From contig CAVSUM010000010.1 of assembly GCA_963731105.1 (NCBI GenBank), positions 310,001 to 374,000 of the forward strand: DNA of 64,000 bases, written 5' to 3'. Position numbers and translations under genes: made by a program. Position 1 is the stretch's first letter, and every line of letters starts with the position of its first letter. Under the pieces are notes generated by a model. That model was not told the DNA's origin. It did not search any database and saw nothing but the letters and a program-made list of their open reading frames with translations. Positions 46,019-54,825 of this stretch are shown piece by piece. Source of the stretch: RPQJ01 sp963731105. Its GTDB lineage: Bacteria; Pseudomonadota; Gammaproteobacteria; Steroidobacterales; Steroidobacteraceae.

Positions 46019-46560
46019 AGCAGTGCGCCCTGCACCTGGCGCCGCGCCTCCTTGCCTTCGAGCAGTTCGATCAGCGTGAGGGCGAACTCCATCGCGGTGC
46101 CGGGGCCGCGCGACGTCGCGACCTTGCCGTCGACGACCACCGCCTCCTCGCGCAGGCGGATGCCGGGGGCCGAATCGGCGCGCAGGAAGCCCGGATAGCT
46201 GGTGGCAGCGCGGCCCTCGAGCAGTCCCGCGTGCGCGAGCACGCCCGGCGCCGCGCAGATCGCTGCCGTGTAGCGCCCGGATTGCGCGAACTGCCGTAGC
46301 AGCGAGATCACCCGCGGGTCGTGCTTGAGGTGGTCGGCGCCCGGCATGCCGCCCGGCAGCGCAATCATGTCGTAGTCCGTGGCGCGCACCTGGTCGAGCG
46401 GCAGGTCCGCGGTGACGGTGATGCCGTGCGAGCCGGTGACCGCACGCTCGGCGAGCGAGGCCGTGTGCACCTCGATGCCCGCACGGCGCAGCAGGTCGAC
46501 CACGGTGATCGCCTCGATCTCCTCGAAGCCCTCGGCCAGCGGAACCAGCACGCGTGACAT
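46009..46560 (-). CDS. yajL: DJ-1/PfpI family protein, YajL/ThiJ type
   Basis: 183 aa. DJ-1 superfamily; YajL relatives act in oxidative-stress protection or deglycation. Seen: SRVLVPLAEGFEEIEAITVV with the family Glu, the nucleophile elbow AAICAAPGVLAHAGLL with the catalytic Cys, MIALPGGMPGADHL, and TSRGPGTAMEFALTLIELL, all in YajL spacing. The last codons (AGC GGA TAG) are part of a GCGGATA copy, so the natural C-terminus may have been replaced by the repeat. 3 nt after the S41 protease start region ends the neighbour. Confidence 0.9.
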   Translation of the reverse strand: MSRVLVPLAEGFEEIEAITVVDLLRRAGIEVHTASLAERAVTGSHGITVTADLPLDQVRATDYDMIALPGGMPGADHLKHDPRVISLLRQFAQSGRYTAAICAAPGVLAHAGLLEGRAATSYPGFLRADSAPGIRLREEAVVVDGKVATSRGPGTAMEFALTLIELLEGKEARRQVQGALLSG

Positions 46561-46563
46561 GGG

Positions 46564-47793
46564 TCAGGGCTGGCCGGCGAGAGCGACCTGGGTGCCGAGG
46601 CTGCGATCGCGCAGGTACTGCAGCGCGGCCCGGACCGCCGGATCGCCCGCGACGTCGCGCGGGCCGGCCGGCGCTGCAAGGCCGGGTACCGCGGACAGCG
46701 CGACGTCGGGCTCGATGCCACGATCGTGGATCGAGGCGCCCGACGGCGTGAAATAGCGCGACGTCGTGAGCTTCAGCGCCTGGCCGTCCGGCAGCGGCAT
46801 GACCGTCTGCACCGAGCCCTTGCCGAACGTGCGCTCGCCCATCAGCGTGGCGCGACCGTGGTCGCGCAGCGCGCCGGCCACGATCTCGGCACCGGAGGCG
46901 GAGCCGTGATCGACCAGCACGACGATCGGCGCGTGGCGCAGCAGGTCGCCCTCGGTCGCGCGCATCTCGAAGCGGGACGCCGCGGTGCGGCCCTCGGCAC
47001 GCACGATCACACCGGCGTCGAGCAGGTTGTCCGCCACGGTCACCGCGGACTCGAGCACGCCGCCGGGATTGCCGCGCAGGTCGAGCACCAGTCCGGCCAG
47101 CGGCGCGGCCTCCTGCAGCCGCGACAGCTGCCGATCGAAGTCGCGCGGCGTCGAGTCGCTGAAGTGCGTGATGCGCACGTAGCCGAAATGCCCGGGCAGC
47201 GACTCGGCACGCACCGTGCGCACCTGGACCTCGGAGCGCTCGAGCGCGAACTGCAGCGGTTCGGGCTCGCCGTCGCGCGCGACCGCCACGCGCACGTAGG
47301 AGCCGACGAAGCCGCGCATGTGCTCGATGGCTTCGGCAAGCCGACCGGCTTCGACCGCATGGCCGTCGACCTCGAGCAGTATGTCCCCAGCCCGCACGCC
47401 GGCCCGGTCGGCCGGCGAACCTTCGATCGGGGTGACCACGACGACCCGGCCGTCCTTCTCGGCGACCTCGAGCCCTACGCCGGAATAGTGGCCGGTGGTG
47501 CTGACCCGCATCGCTTCGTACTCGGCACCGTCGAGGAACGAGGAGTGCGGGTCCAGGCTGGCGAGCATGCCGTCGACCGCCGCGCGGTCGAGCTGGTCGC
47601 CGCTGACGCTGTCGACATAATCGTTGCGCACCCGCCGGGTGACTTCCTCGAGCAGCGAAGCCTGCGCGTGCGGTGCAGGCGGCGCCACGGGCGGCGCCGT
47701 GCGGTCGGCCGAAACGCCGCGCACCAGCATGACGCCGGCGCCGAGGACGACCCCGGCAGCAACGGCGAGCAGCGTGTGGATGCCCCTGGGCAC
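46564..47793 (-). CDS. S41 family C-terminal processing protease
   Basis: 409 aa CtpA-type periplasmic serine protease. Seen: N-terminal anchor helix HTLLAVAAGVVLGAGVMLV, DPHSSFLDGAEYEAMRVSTT, a PDZ domain (GVGLEVAEKDGRVVVVTPIE, PADRAGVRAGDILLEVDG), VLDLRGNPGGVLESAV, the catalytic Ser in VDHGSASGAEIVAGAL and Lys in GERTFGKGSVQTVMPL. GTG 47793 has GAGG a few nt upstream and starts just before the anchor; the frame upstream has no ATG and reads into the neighbour. Usually adjacent to envC, but here separated by a c-di-GMP gene. Confidence 0.92.
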   Translation of the reverse strand: MPRGIHTLLAVAAGVVLGAGVMLVRGVSADRTAPPVAPPAPHAQASLLEEVTRRVRNDYVDSVSGDQLDRAAVDGMLASLDPHSSFLDGAEYEAMRVSTTGHYSGVGLEVAEKDGRVVVVTPIEGSPADRAGVRAGDILLEVDGHAVEAGRLAEAIEHMRGFVGSYVRVAVARDGEPEPLQFALERSEVQVRTVRAESLPGHFGYVRITHFSDSTPRDFDRQLSRLQEAAPLAGLVLDLRGNPGGVLESAVTVADNLLDAGVIVRAEGRTAASRFEMRATEGDLLRHAPIVVLVDHGSASGAEIVAGALRDHGRATLMGERTFGKGSVQTVMPLPDGQALKLTTSRYFTPSGASIHDRGIEPDVALSAVPGLAAPAGPRDVAGDPAVRAALQYLRDRSLGTQVALAGQP

Positions 47794-47819
47794 CGGTGGC
47801 CTCGACTGGCGAATGGGAC

Positions 47820-50027
47820 CTAGATGGTAGCGCCGAGCAGGGCCGGGATCACCTTTTCGAGCGGCGCCGGGCGTCCGAGCGAGAAGCCCTGGCCGAGGTC
47901 GACCCCGAGGCGGCGGACGATGTCGCGGATCTGGTCGCTCTCCACGCACTCGGCGACCGTGGTCAGGCCCATGGCCTGGGCGAGGCGCACGATCGCGCTC
48001 AGCATGGCCTGCGAGCGGTCGTCGCCCACCACGTCGCGCACGAAGCTGCCGTCGATCTTCAGGCAGGTGACAGGCAGCGTCTTCAGGTAGGTGAGCGAGC
48101 TCAGGCCACGGCCGAAGTCGTCGAGCGCGACGTCGAAGCCGAGCTCGCGCAGGCGGCGCATCAGCGCTTCGGCACGCACGATGTTGGCCACTGCGGCGGT
48201 CTCGGTGAGCTCGAAGGACAGCAGCGATGCCGGCAAGCCGCTTTCGCGCAGCGCGCCCTCGAGGAACGCGCAGAATTCGGCGTCGCCGACCGACTGGCCG
48301 GAAATGTTGACGGCAAAGCAGGCGCCGCGGCGCGCCAGGTCCGCGGCGTGCGGCTTGAGCGTCTGCAGCACGCGGCGCACCACCCAGCGGTCGATCGCCG
48401 GCGCCAGCTGGTAGCGCTCTGCAGCAGAGAAGAATTTCTCGGGCGACACGCTCTCGCCGGATTCATCGGTCATGCGCAGCAGCAGCTCGCATTTCGGCCC
48501 GATGACTGCGCCGTTGAGCGGCACGATCGGCTGCGCCTCCAGCCGGAAGCGGTCCTGGGATAGTGCGTAGCGCAGCGTGCCGACGAGCGTGACGTCGGTG
48601 TAGCGGCGCACGATGCTCTGGTCGGCCTCGGCATAGGTCTCGACGCGATCGCGACCGCGGTCCTTGGCTGCCTTGCAGGCGATCTCGGCGGCGGCCAGCG
48701 CGTGCGACAGTGGATGCTTGCCGTCCATGACGCGCGCCACGCCGAAGCTGGCCGACACCTCCACCGCTTGCGTGCCCGCCACGAAGTCGAGGTTGCCGAG
48801 CGAGTCGCGCAGGCTCTCGGCGATGGTCTGCGCAGCGTCGAGCGTCGAGTCAGTGGCGAACAGCGCGAAGCGGTCGCCGGAAATGCGCGCCGCAAGCATG
48901 CGCGGCGTCTGGTGGCGGCGGATCAGTTCTGCCACGCGCACGATCACCTGGTCACCGACGTGCATGCCGAGGTTTTCGTTCAGCACATGCAGCCGGTCGA
49001 TGTCGGCGTAGATGATGCAATGGCTGCCCAGCGCGCCGTCCTGGCCGAGCAGCGCGTGCGCGCGCTTCTCGAACGCCAGGCGGGTGAGCAGTCCGGTTGC
49101 CGGGTCGTAGGCATTGAGCAGGATGTAGGCGACGCGGCGCGCCAGCAGCTCGACGATGCGCACCTGGCGCAGGTCGAAGTCCGGGGCGTCCACCGGCTTG
49201 AACAGCACCAGCACGCCGAGCACGCGCTGCCCGCCGTGCATCACCGGGCACGACAGCACCTTGTACGGCACCGGCCCGAGCGGTCCCGCTTCGATGGGCC
49301 GGTTCGAAGTCATCGACTGGCGGTGCAGCTGCGTCCACGCCAGCAGGTGACGGTGGGTGCGGGTGAGTACGTCGGCACCGGCGCGCGGCGCCGTGCCCTC
49401 GCCGGTGCGACACACGGCGATGTTTTTGTCGGGAATGAGCAGCGCGCCGACGCTGCAGCCGAGATGGTCGACACAGCCCTGCACCAGCTGCGCGAAGTCG
49501 TCGGTCGTCTCGCCGCCCGATGCGTCGTTCTGCGTGGCGCCGAGCAGCAGCTCGAGATCGCGGTCGCGCACCATCAGGCTGCGCTGCAGGTCGCCGATGC
49601 TGTACTGGGCGCTCAGCTCGCGCTGCAGGCACTTGAGCACCGGCCGCAGCAGGCCGTGCACCAGCTGGAATGGTCGCGGGTCGGCGCCCTGGCGCGATTC
49701 GCGGCAGACGATGCCAACCGCTCCAATCGGCTGAGCATCGGTGTCGCGCAGCATGAAGACGTAGGCACAGTGGTCTCGGTCCACCGCCTCGGAGAAGCCT
49801 TCGCCCGATCCCTCGGCACTCAGTTCGGTGCCGAGTGCGTCCTGCAGCACCCGGTGCAGCTCCGGCGAATCGAGGCCATCGTTCAGCCACACCGGCAGGC
49901 CCATGCGGTCATAGATCGCGATCGACTGCGCGCGCGGCAGCAGCATCTTGACCAGCTGCCCGTAGGGGTCGAGCGTCGTCGCGCCCAGTGGCGACGGCGC
50001 TTCGTCCAGCGCGACTGCGAGCTGCAT
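47820..50027 (-). CDS. GAF-GGDEF-EAL protein, probable c-di-GMP phosphodiesterase
   Basis: 735 aa, no signal peptide or helix, so cytosolic. Seen: an N-terminal PAS/GAF-like sensor half (residues about 10-320, with LVQGCVDHLGCSVGALLIPD), a GGDEF domain whose signature is SGDRF (RISGDRFALFATD), and an EAL domain with ELLLRM in place of EALLRW but with NISG, ELTET, LDDFGRG, LKIDGS, AECVE and QGFSLGRP. The degenerate cyclase site and preserved metal residues suggest PDE activity. I chose ATG 50027 with AAGGA 7 nt upstream over GTG 50066. Sits between envC and the S41 protease. Confidence 0.88.
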   Translation of the reverse strand: MQLAVALDEAPSPLGATTLDPYGQLVKMLLPRAQSIAIYDRMGLPVWLNDGLDSPELHRVLQDALGTELSAEGSGEGFSEAVDRDHCAYVFMLRDTDAQPIGAVGIVCRESRQGADPRPFQLVHGLLRPVLKCLQRELSAQYSIGDLQRSLMVRDRDLELLLGATQNDASGGETTDDFAQLVQGCVDHLGCSVGALLIPDKNIAVCRTGEGTAPRAGADVLTRTHRHLLAWTQLHRQSMTSNRPIEAGPLGPVPYKVLSCPVMHGGQRVLGVLVLFKPVDAPDFDLRQVRIVELLARRVAYILLNAYDPATGLLTRLAFEKRAHALLGQDGALGSHCIIYADIDRLHVLNENLGMHVGDQVIVRVAELIRRHQTPRMLAARISGDRFALFATDSTLDAAQTIAESLRDSLGNLDFVAGTQAVEVSASFGVARVMDGKHPLSHALAAAEIACKAAKDRGRDRVETYAEADQSIVRRYTDVTLVGTLRYALSQDRFRLEAQPIVPLNGAVIGPKCELLLRMTDESGESVSPEKFFSAAERYQLAPAIDRWVVRRVLQTLKPHAADLARRGACFAVNISGQSVGDAEFCAFLEGALRESGLPASLLSFELTETAAVANIVRAEALMRRLRELGFDVALDDFGRGLSSLTYLKTLPVTCLKIDGSFVRDVVGDDRSQAMLSAIVRLAQAMGLTTVAECVESDQIRDIVRRLGVDLGQGFSLGRPAPLEKVIPALLGATI

Positions 50028-50154
50028 CGGTGATTCCTTGGTGCCGTGGCGGCCTGTAGAACTCACGCGGGATCATCCTTGATCGGCAGGGGCGGATTCC
50101 TTGACGCGCGCCTCACTCCACGGTGGGGCCGGGAGGTTTACATAATACGGCGGG

Positions 50155-51370
50155 CTACCGCCGCTGCAGCCAGTTCTCGGGGTTGACCGGCGTGCGGCCG
50201 CGGCGCACCTCGAAATACAACGCCGGCTGGTTGTGGCCGCCGGAATCACCGACCGACCCGATCACGTCGCCGGCCGCGACCGGGTCGCCCACCTTGCGGA
50301 ACACTTCCTCATTGTGGCCGTACAGGCTCAGGTAGCCGCCGCCGTGGTCGAGCACGATCATCAGCCCCATGCCCGGCAGCCAGTCGGCGTACGCGACCCT
50401 GCCGCCGAACGGGGCCCGGACGCGTGCCCCGCGCTCGGTGCCGATCAGCATGCCTTGCCAGCGCAGCGAGCCGCCGGCGCGCGGCTGGCCGAACCGCGCC
50501 AGCACCTTGCCCTGCTGCACGGGCCACGGCAGCTTGCCTTTCAACGGCTCGAATGGCGCCTGCCGTGGCCACCGGCGCCCGGTCCAGGACCTTGCGCAGG
50601 TCGGCAATCAGCTTCTCCAGCCCGCGCGCTTGCGACTCGAGGCGTTTGATCTCACCGCCCCGGGACTTGATCTGCATGTCGATGGCCGCCACGGCCTGGC
50701 TGCGCCGTTGCTGCGCGCCCTTGAGCGTGGCCACCTGCTGCTCCTGTTGCGATTCCAGCTCCCTGAGGCGCCCGGTCTCGGCCGCGATCTTCTCGCGCAG
50801 CAGCAGCAGGTGCTCGAGCTTGTCGCGAATGCCGGCGATGCGCTCGGCGCGGGCCCGGCCGAAGTAACCGTAGTAGGCGAGCATGCGGCCGACTGCCGCC
50901 GGATCCTGCTGGTTGAGCAGCAGCTTGAGCTGCTCCTCGCGGCCGTTCACGTACGCCGTGCGCAGCTCGCCGGCGAGGGCGCCGCGCTCCGCCGCCAGTT
51001 CGCGCTCCCGCTGCGCCTGCTCGCGCTCGAGGTCGGCGAGGCGCGCTTCGCTCGCGATGCGCTGCGCACGTACGTCGTCGAGCTTGCGGCGCGCAGCCTG
51101 CACGCCAAGCTCCGCGTCCCGCAGCTGCACGCTCAACTTGTCGCGCTTCTCGAGGTCGGCGTTGACCGACTTGCGCACCTTCTCGATGCGGGCGTTGACC
51201 TTCTTGAGCTCGGCCTCCTTCTGCGCCGGGCTCGGCTTGCGATTCGTCTGCGCCGCCGCGTCAGGCGCCACCCCGGCGATGCCGAGCAGCAGGCCGGCCG
51301 TGAGCGCCAGCCAGCCGACGCGCCATTGCGGGCGCGGGCGGACGTCCATGCGGGGGGTGGAAAGCGGCAT
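50155..51370 (-). CDS. envC: EnvC-like murein hydrolase activator (M23 domain), one-base frameshift
   Basis: About 404 aa after removing one base. EnvC activates the amidases AmiA/AmiB at the division site through a long coiled coil and a LytM-like domain. Seen: signal peptide ending in DAAAQ, a coiled coil of about 200 residues rich in Lys, Glu and Arg (KEAELKKVNARIEKVRKSV, QLKLLLNQQDPAAVGRMLAY), then, after a frame break near 50557, FEPLKGKLPWPVQQGKVLAR, LDHGGGYLSLYGHNEEVF and QPALYFEVRRGRTPVNPENW. The LytM site is degenerate, as normal for EnvC. Start uncertain: ATG 51370 or 51349. Confidence 0.9.
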
Positions 51371-51432
51371 TCCTGGGCGGGCGGGGGTGGCGGGTGGGCG
51401 GAAAGCGCACAAGTCTAGCGTGTCGGCGGGGC

Positions 51433-51441
51433 TGCTATAAT
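51433..51441 (+). promoter_or_regulatory. Extended -10 promoter for the rhodanese-grxC-secB operon
   Basis: TGCTATAAT gives a perfect TATAAT (51436-51441) with the TGn extension. No good -35 is seen, as expected of extended -10 promoters. Transcription would start near 51448, about 20 nt before the rhodanese ATG. Confidence 0.6.
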
Positions 51442-51469
51442 CCGCGACCCTTTTTTCCCCGGCCACCCC

Positions 51470-51907
51470 ATGGACCGCCTGCTCGAATACATCACCCGCC
51501 ATCCCTTCCTCGTGGGGGGTACGGCGGTGCTCGCCCTGGCAGTGCTTGCCTACGAGGCCAGCCGCCTGCGCAGCGGCGGGCAGTCGGTCGGTCCCATGGA
51601 CGCGGTGCGGCTCATGAACCAGGGGGCGCTGCTGCTCGACGTGCGCAGCCAGGCCGAATTCGACGCCGGGCACATCCTCGACGCCCGGCACGTGCCGCAG
51701 GACCAGCTCGCCAGCAGCATCGCGACGCTCAAGAAGTACCAGGAGAAGGTGGTGATCGCCTGCTGCGAGAGCGGCATGCGCTCCGGCGCCGCGGCGCGCC
51801 TGTTGCAGGCGCAGGGCTTCACCCGGGTCGTGAACCTGAAGGGCGGCCTGCAGGGCTGGCGCGCGGAGAACCTGCCGCTGGTAAAGCCGGGCGCCAAGGG
51901 CAAGTGA
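51470..51907 (+). CDS. Rhodanese-like domain protein, membrane-anchored (YibN type)
   Basis: 145 aa. Seen: N-terminal helix (HPFLVGGTAVLALAVLAYEA) and a rhodanese domain with LLLDVRSQAEFDAGHILDAR and the active loop ACCESGMRSGAAARLL, whose Cys would carry the persulphide. It precedes grxC and secB, the order known for yibN-grxC-secB in Enterobacteria. Role likely in thiol or sulphur transfer at the membrane; unproven. Confidence 0.9.
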   Translation: MDRLLEYITRHPFLVGGTAVLALAVLAYEASRLRSGGQSVGPMDAVRLMNQGALLLDVRSQAEFDAGHILDARHVPQDQLASSIATLKKYQEKVVIACCESGMRSGAAARLLQAQGFTRVVNLKGGLQGWRAENLPLVKPGAKGK

Positions 51908-51912
51908 GCGCG

Positions 51913-52182
51913 ATGAGCAACACCCCCGACATCGTCGTGTATTCCACCGGCTGGTGCCCGTACTGCGTGCGGGCCCGCGCGCTGCTCGAGCGCAAGGGCC
52001 TGCCGTTCCGCGAGATCAAGGTCGACGAGGACCCTGCCGAGCGCGAGGCCATGCTCGCCCGCAGCGGCGGCCGCCGTACCGTGCCGCAGATCTTCATCGG
52101 CGACCACCACGTCGGCGGCTTCGACGAGCTGTACGCGCTCGACAAGGCAGGCAAGCTCGACGAGCTCACCGCCGGCACCTGA
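51913..52182 (+). CDS. grxC: Glutaredoxin 3
   Basis: 89 aa class I glutaredoxin. Reduces disulphides using glutathione. Seen: IVVYSTGWCPYCVRARALLE with the CPYC active site, RRTVPQIFIGDHHVGGFDEL with the cis-Pro and the glutathione-binding TVPQIF and GGFDEL loops. ATG 51913 lies 5 nt after the rhodanese stop. Confidence 0.95.
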   Translation: MSNTPDIVVYSTGWCPYCVRARALLERKGLPFREIKVDEDPAEREAMLARSGGRRTVPQIFIGDHHVGGFDELYALDKAGKLDELTAGT

Positions 52183-52227
52183 CGCCGGCCGCCCGTTCCA
52201 TCACGTTTCTTCCCAGGACACATCACC

Positions 52228-52731
52228 ATGACCGAGCAGCAGCTTTCCCAGAACCCCCCGGCCACCGACCCGAACGCGCCCGTCGTCAACCCGCAGGCCG
52301 TGTACATCAAGGACTGCTCGTTCGAGTCGCCCGGCGGCCCGTTCGTCAACGCCGCGGGGGGCAACCCGTCGGTAAACCTCAACATCTCGACGCGTGCCAA
52401 CGCCATCGGCCAGGACATGCACGAGGTGGTGCTGCAGGTGAATCTCGAGGCGAAGGCCGGCGACAAGGTCGTGTGGCTGCTCGAGCTGCAGCAGGCCGGC
52501 GCGTTCCTGATCCGCAACCTGTCGGCGCCCGACCTGGGACAGGTCCTGTCGATCGTGGCCCCGAACTACCTGATGGCCTTCGCGCGCGCGACGGTCTCCG
52601 AGCTGGTGACCAAGGGCGGCTTCCCGCCGTTCCTGCTGCCGCTGGTGACGTTCGAGGCGCTGCACGCCCGCGCCCAGCAGCAGGCCGGCCAGCAGGGCGC
52701 CGGCGCGCCGCCCGCCAGCACCGTCAACTGA
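52228..52731 (+). CDS. secB: Export chaperone SecB
   Basis: 167 aa. Tetrameric chaperone that holds preproteins unfolded and hands them to SecA. Seen: YIKDCSFESPGGPFV, VVLQVNLEAKAGDKVVWLLE, QAGAFLIRNLSAPDLGQVLS, then PNYLMAFARATVSELVTKGG and FPPFLLPLVTFEALHARAQQ, the complete SecB pattern. The Gln/Ala/Gly/Pro-rich tail is longer than in E. coli. Preceded by AGGACA near 52215. Confidence 0.96.
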   Translation: MTEQQLSQNPPATDPNAPVVNPQAVYIKDCSFESPGGPFVNAAGGNPSVNLNISTRANAIGQDMHEVVLQVNLEAKAGDKVVWLLELQQAGAFLIRNLSAPDLGQVLSIVAPNYLMAFARATVSELVTKGGFPPFLLPLVTFEALHARAQQQAGQQGAGAPPASTVN

Positions 52732-52745
52732 CCCCCGCTGCGGCC

Positions 52746-53771
52746 GTGACCGCTCCCCACGATCCGGGGCCGAAGCCGACCGTCGCCGTGCTCGGCTCGG
52801 GCTCGTGGGGCACGGCGCTCGCGGTGCACCTGGCGCGCACGGGTCATCGCACAGTCCTCTGGGGCATCGAGACCGAGGAGCTGAACGCGATGGCTCGCGA
52901 CCGGGTGAACGGCCGCTACCTGCCCGGCGTGACCCTGCCGGACGGGGTCGAGATCGAGCACGACTTTGCCCGCGCCGTGACACAGGCCGACCAGCTGCTG
53001 CTGGTCGTGCCGAGCCACGCGTTTCGCGAGGTACTGGCAAAGGCCAGGCCGCTGCTGCGGCCCGGGCAGCGCGTCGCCTGGGCGACCAAGGGCTTCGAGC
53101 TCACGACCGGCAAGCTGCCGCACGACGTTGCGGCCGAGGTGCTTGGTCCCGGCGTGCCGACGGCCGTGTTGTCCGGCCCCACGTTCGCCAAGGAAGTCGG
53201 CGCCGGGCTGCCGAGCGCCATGGTCGTCGCGTCGGGCGATGCCGATTACGCGATGCAACTCGCGCGCGGCATCTCCGGCGAGAACTTCCGTGCCTATGCC
53301 TCGAGCGACATGATCGGCGTCGAGGTGGGTGGCGCGGTCAAGAACGTGCTCGCCATCGGCGCGGGCATTTCCGACGGCCTCGGCTTCGGGGCGAACACGC
53401 GCGTCGCGCTGATCACGCGCGGCCTCGCGGAGATGATGCGCCTCGGCGTGGCACTGGGCGCCGACCGCGACACGTTCATGGGGCTCGCGGGCCTCGGCGA
53501 CCTGGTGCTCACCTGCACCGACAACCAGTCGCGCAACCGGCGCTGCGGCCTGCTGCTCGCGGCCGGCAAGACTCCGGATCAGGCGCAGGCGGAGATCGGA
53601 CAAGTGGTCGAGGGAGTGCTCGCAGCACGCGCCGTGCACGACGTTGCGCTGCGACACGATGTCGTGATGCCGATCAGCGAGGAGATCTACCGCGTGCTCT
53701 ACGAAGGCAAGCCGGCAAAGGACGCGGTGTACGCGCTGATGGGTCGCACGATCAAGGCCGAGACGGAGTAG
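52746..53771 (+). CDS. gpsA: Glycerol-3-phosphate dehydrogenase [NAD(P)+]
   Basis: 341 aa. Supplies sn-glycerol-3-phosphate for phospholipids. Seen: Rossmann motif VAVLGSGSWGTALAVHLART, VVPSHAFREVLAKARPLL, ATKGFELTTGKLPHDVAAEV, LSGPTFAKEVGAGLPSAMV, the catalytic Lys in EVGGAVKNVLAIGAGISDG, and LAGLGDLVLTCTDNQSRNRR. The GTG at 52746 is the only reasonable start before the Rossmann fold. Its end overlaps the convergent trmL by 20 nt, so no terminator fits there. Confidence 0.95.
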   Translation: MTAPHDPGPKPTVAVLGSGSWGTALAVHLARTGHRTVLWGIETEELNAMARDRVNGRYLPGVTLPDGVEIEHDFARAVTQADQLLLVVPSHAFREVLAKARPLLRPGQRVAWATKGFELTTGKLPHDVAAEVLGPGVPTAVLSGPTFAKEVGAGLPSAMVVASGDADYAMQLARGISGENFRAYASSDMIGVEVGGAVKNVLAIGAGISDGLGFGANTRVALITRGLAEMMRLGVALGADRDTFMGLAGLGDLVLTCTDNQSRNRRCGLLLAAGKTPDQAQAEIGQVVEGVLAARAVHDVALRHDVVMPISEEIYRVLYEGKPAKDAVYALMGRTIKAETE

Positions 53772-54224
53772 TCCACTTCCTCTGTCGCCACGCCTCGTAC
53801 ACCGCGACGGCCACCGCGTTCGACAGGTTGAGACTGCGCGCGCCTTCGAGCATCGGAATACGCAGCCGGCGCTCCGCTGGACATCGCTCCAGCACGTCGC
53901 CGGGCAGGCCGCGGGTCTCCGGGCCGAAGACCAGCGCGTCGCCGTCCGCATACTGCGCCTCGTCGTGACGTAGCGTGCCCCGCGTGGTGAACGCAAACCA
54001 GCGCGGCTGTCCGAGGCGTCGAAACAGGCTTGCAGCGACGAATGTTCCCGCACGTCGGCCAGTTCGCGGTAGTCGAGCCCCGCCCGCTGCACGGCCTTCG
54101 CATCCAGCCGGAAGCCCAACGGCCGGATGAGGTGCAGACGCGCGCCGGTGTTGGCGCACAGCCGGATGATGTTGCCGGTGTTGGGCGGGATTTCGGGCTC
54201 GAACAGGACGACGTCTACTGGCAT
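53752..54224 (-). CDS. trmL: tRNA (cytidine(34)-2'-O)-methyltransferase, one-base frameshift
   Basis: About 157 aa after adding one base. SPOUT methyltransferase that methylates the wobble base of tRNA-Leu. Seen: MPVDVVLFEPEIPPNTGNII, RLCANTGARLHLIRPLGFRL, DYRELADVREHSSLQACFDA, then after a break near 54013 LGQPRWFAFTTRGT, VFGPETRGLPGDVLERCP and RSLNLSNAVAVAVYEAWRQ. All three SPOUT motifs are present. ATG 54224 overlaps no neighbour; TAGAAT at 54224-54229 may belong to a divergent promoter for the CBS gene. Confidence 0.93.
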
Positions 54225-54283
54225 AGAATCGGCACTCCGGTCGGCAAGCCCGGCGCGCACCGCGCCGTCCAACGGAGCCCGCC

Positions 54284-54715
54284 ATGCTGCGCGTCAAGCA
54301 CCTGCTCGAGAACAAGGGACACGACATCTGGTCGGTCGACGCCAAAGAGCCGGTGCTCGCCGCGATCCAGATCATGGCCGACCACCACGTCGGTGCGCTA
54401 CCGGTGCTGCGCGACGGGCATCTCGCCGGCATCGTTTCCGAACGCGACTACGCCCGCAAGGTGATCCTGCTTGGCCGCTCGTCGGCCGAGACCGAGGTCT
54501 GGCAGATCATGAGCGCGCCGGTGGTCACCGTCGGCGCCGATGACGCGGTCCGCCGCTGCATGGAACTGATGACCGAGCGCCGCGTCCGCCACCTGCCCGT
54601 GGTGGATGCGTCGGGCGCGATGGTCGGCATGATCTCGATCGGCGACGTGCTGCGCGCCGTGATGGAGGAGCAGCAGTCGCTGATCGAGCAGCTGGAGAAG
54701 TTCATTTCCGGATGA
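54284..54715 (+). CDS. CBS-domain protein
   Basis: 143 aa made almost wholly of two CBS domains, which bind adenosyl ligands and regulate other proteins. Seen: PVLAAIQIMADHHVGALPVL then GIVSERDYARKVILLGRSSA, and AVRRCMELMTERRVRHLPVV then GMISIGDVLRAVMEEQQSLI, with a coiled end LIEQLEKFISG. Stand-alone CBS-pair proteins like this are common and usually of unknown target. The stop is followed 5 nt later by a 37-bp perfect stem. Confidence 0.93.
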   Translation: MLRVKHLLENKGHDIWSVDAKEPVLAAIQIMADHHVGALPVLRDGHLAGIVSERDYARKVILLGRSSAETEVWQIMSAPVVTVGADDAVRRCMELMTERRVRHLPVVDASGAMVGMISIGDVLRAVMEEQQSLIEQLEKFISG

Positions 54716-54720
54716 GAAGA

Positions 54721-54806
54721 GGGGGTAATGATCAGGGGGTAGGGGGTAGTGCCGGAGTCGTGCTCCAGGCTCCGGCACTACCCCCTACCCCCTGATCATT
54801 ACCCCC
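54721..54806. repeat. Perfect 37-bp-stem palindrome of GGGGGTA-type heptamers
   Basis: Left arm 54721-54757 (GGGGGTAATGATCAGGGGGT, then AGGGGGTAGTGCCGGAG), loop 54758-54769, right arm 54770-54806 its exact complement. It lies between the CBS gene and the dihydroorotate dehydrogenase gene on the same strand. Such a long stem can act as a terminator or RNA-stabilising end. Same family as 9559-9660. Confidence 0.93.
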
Positions 54807-54825
54807 TTTCCTTTACAATCGTCCC

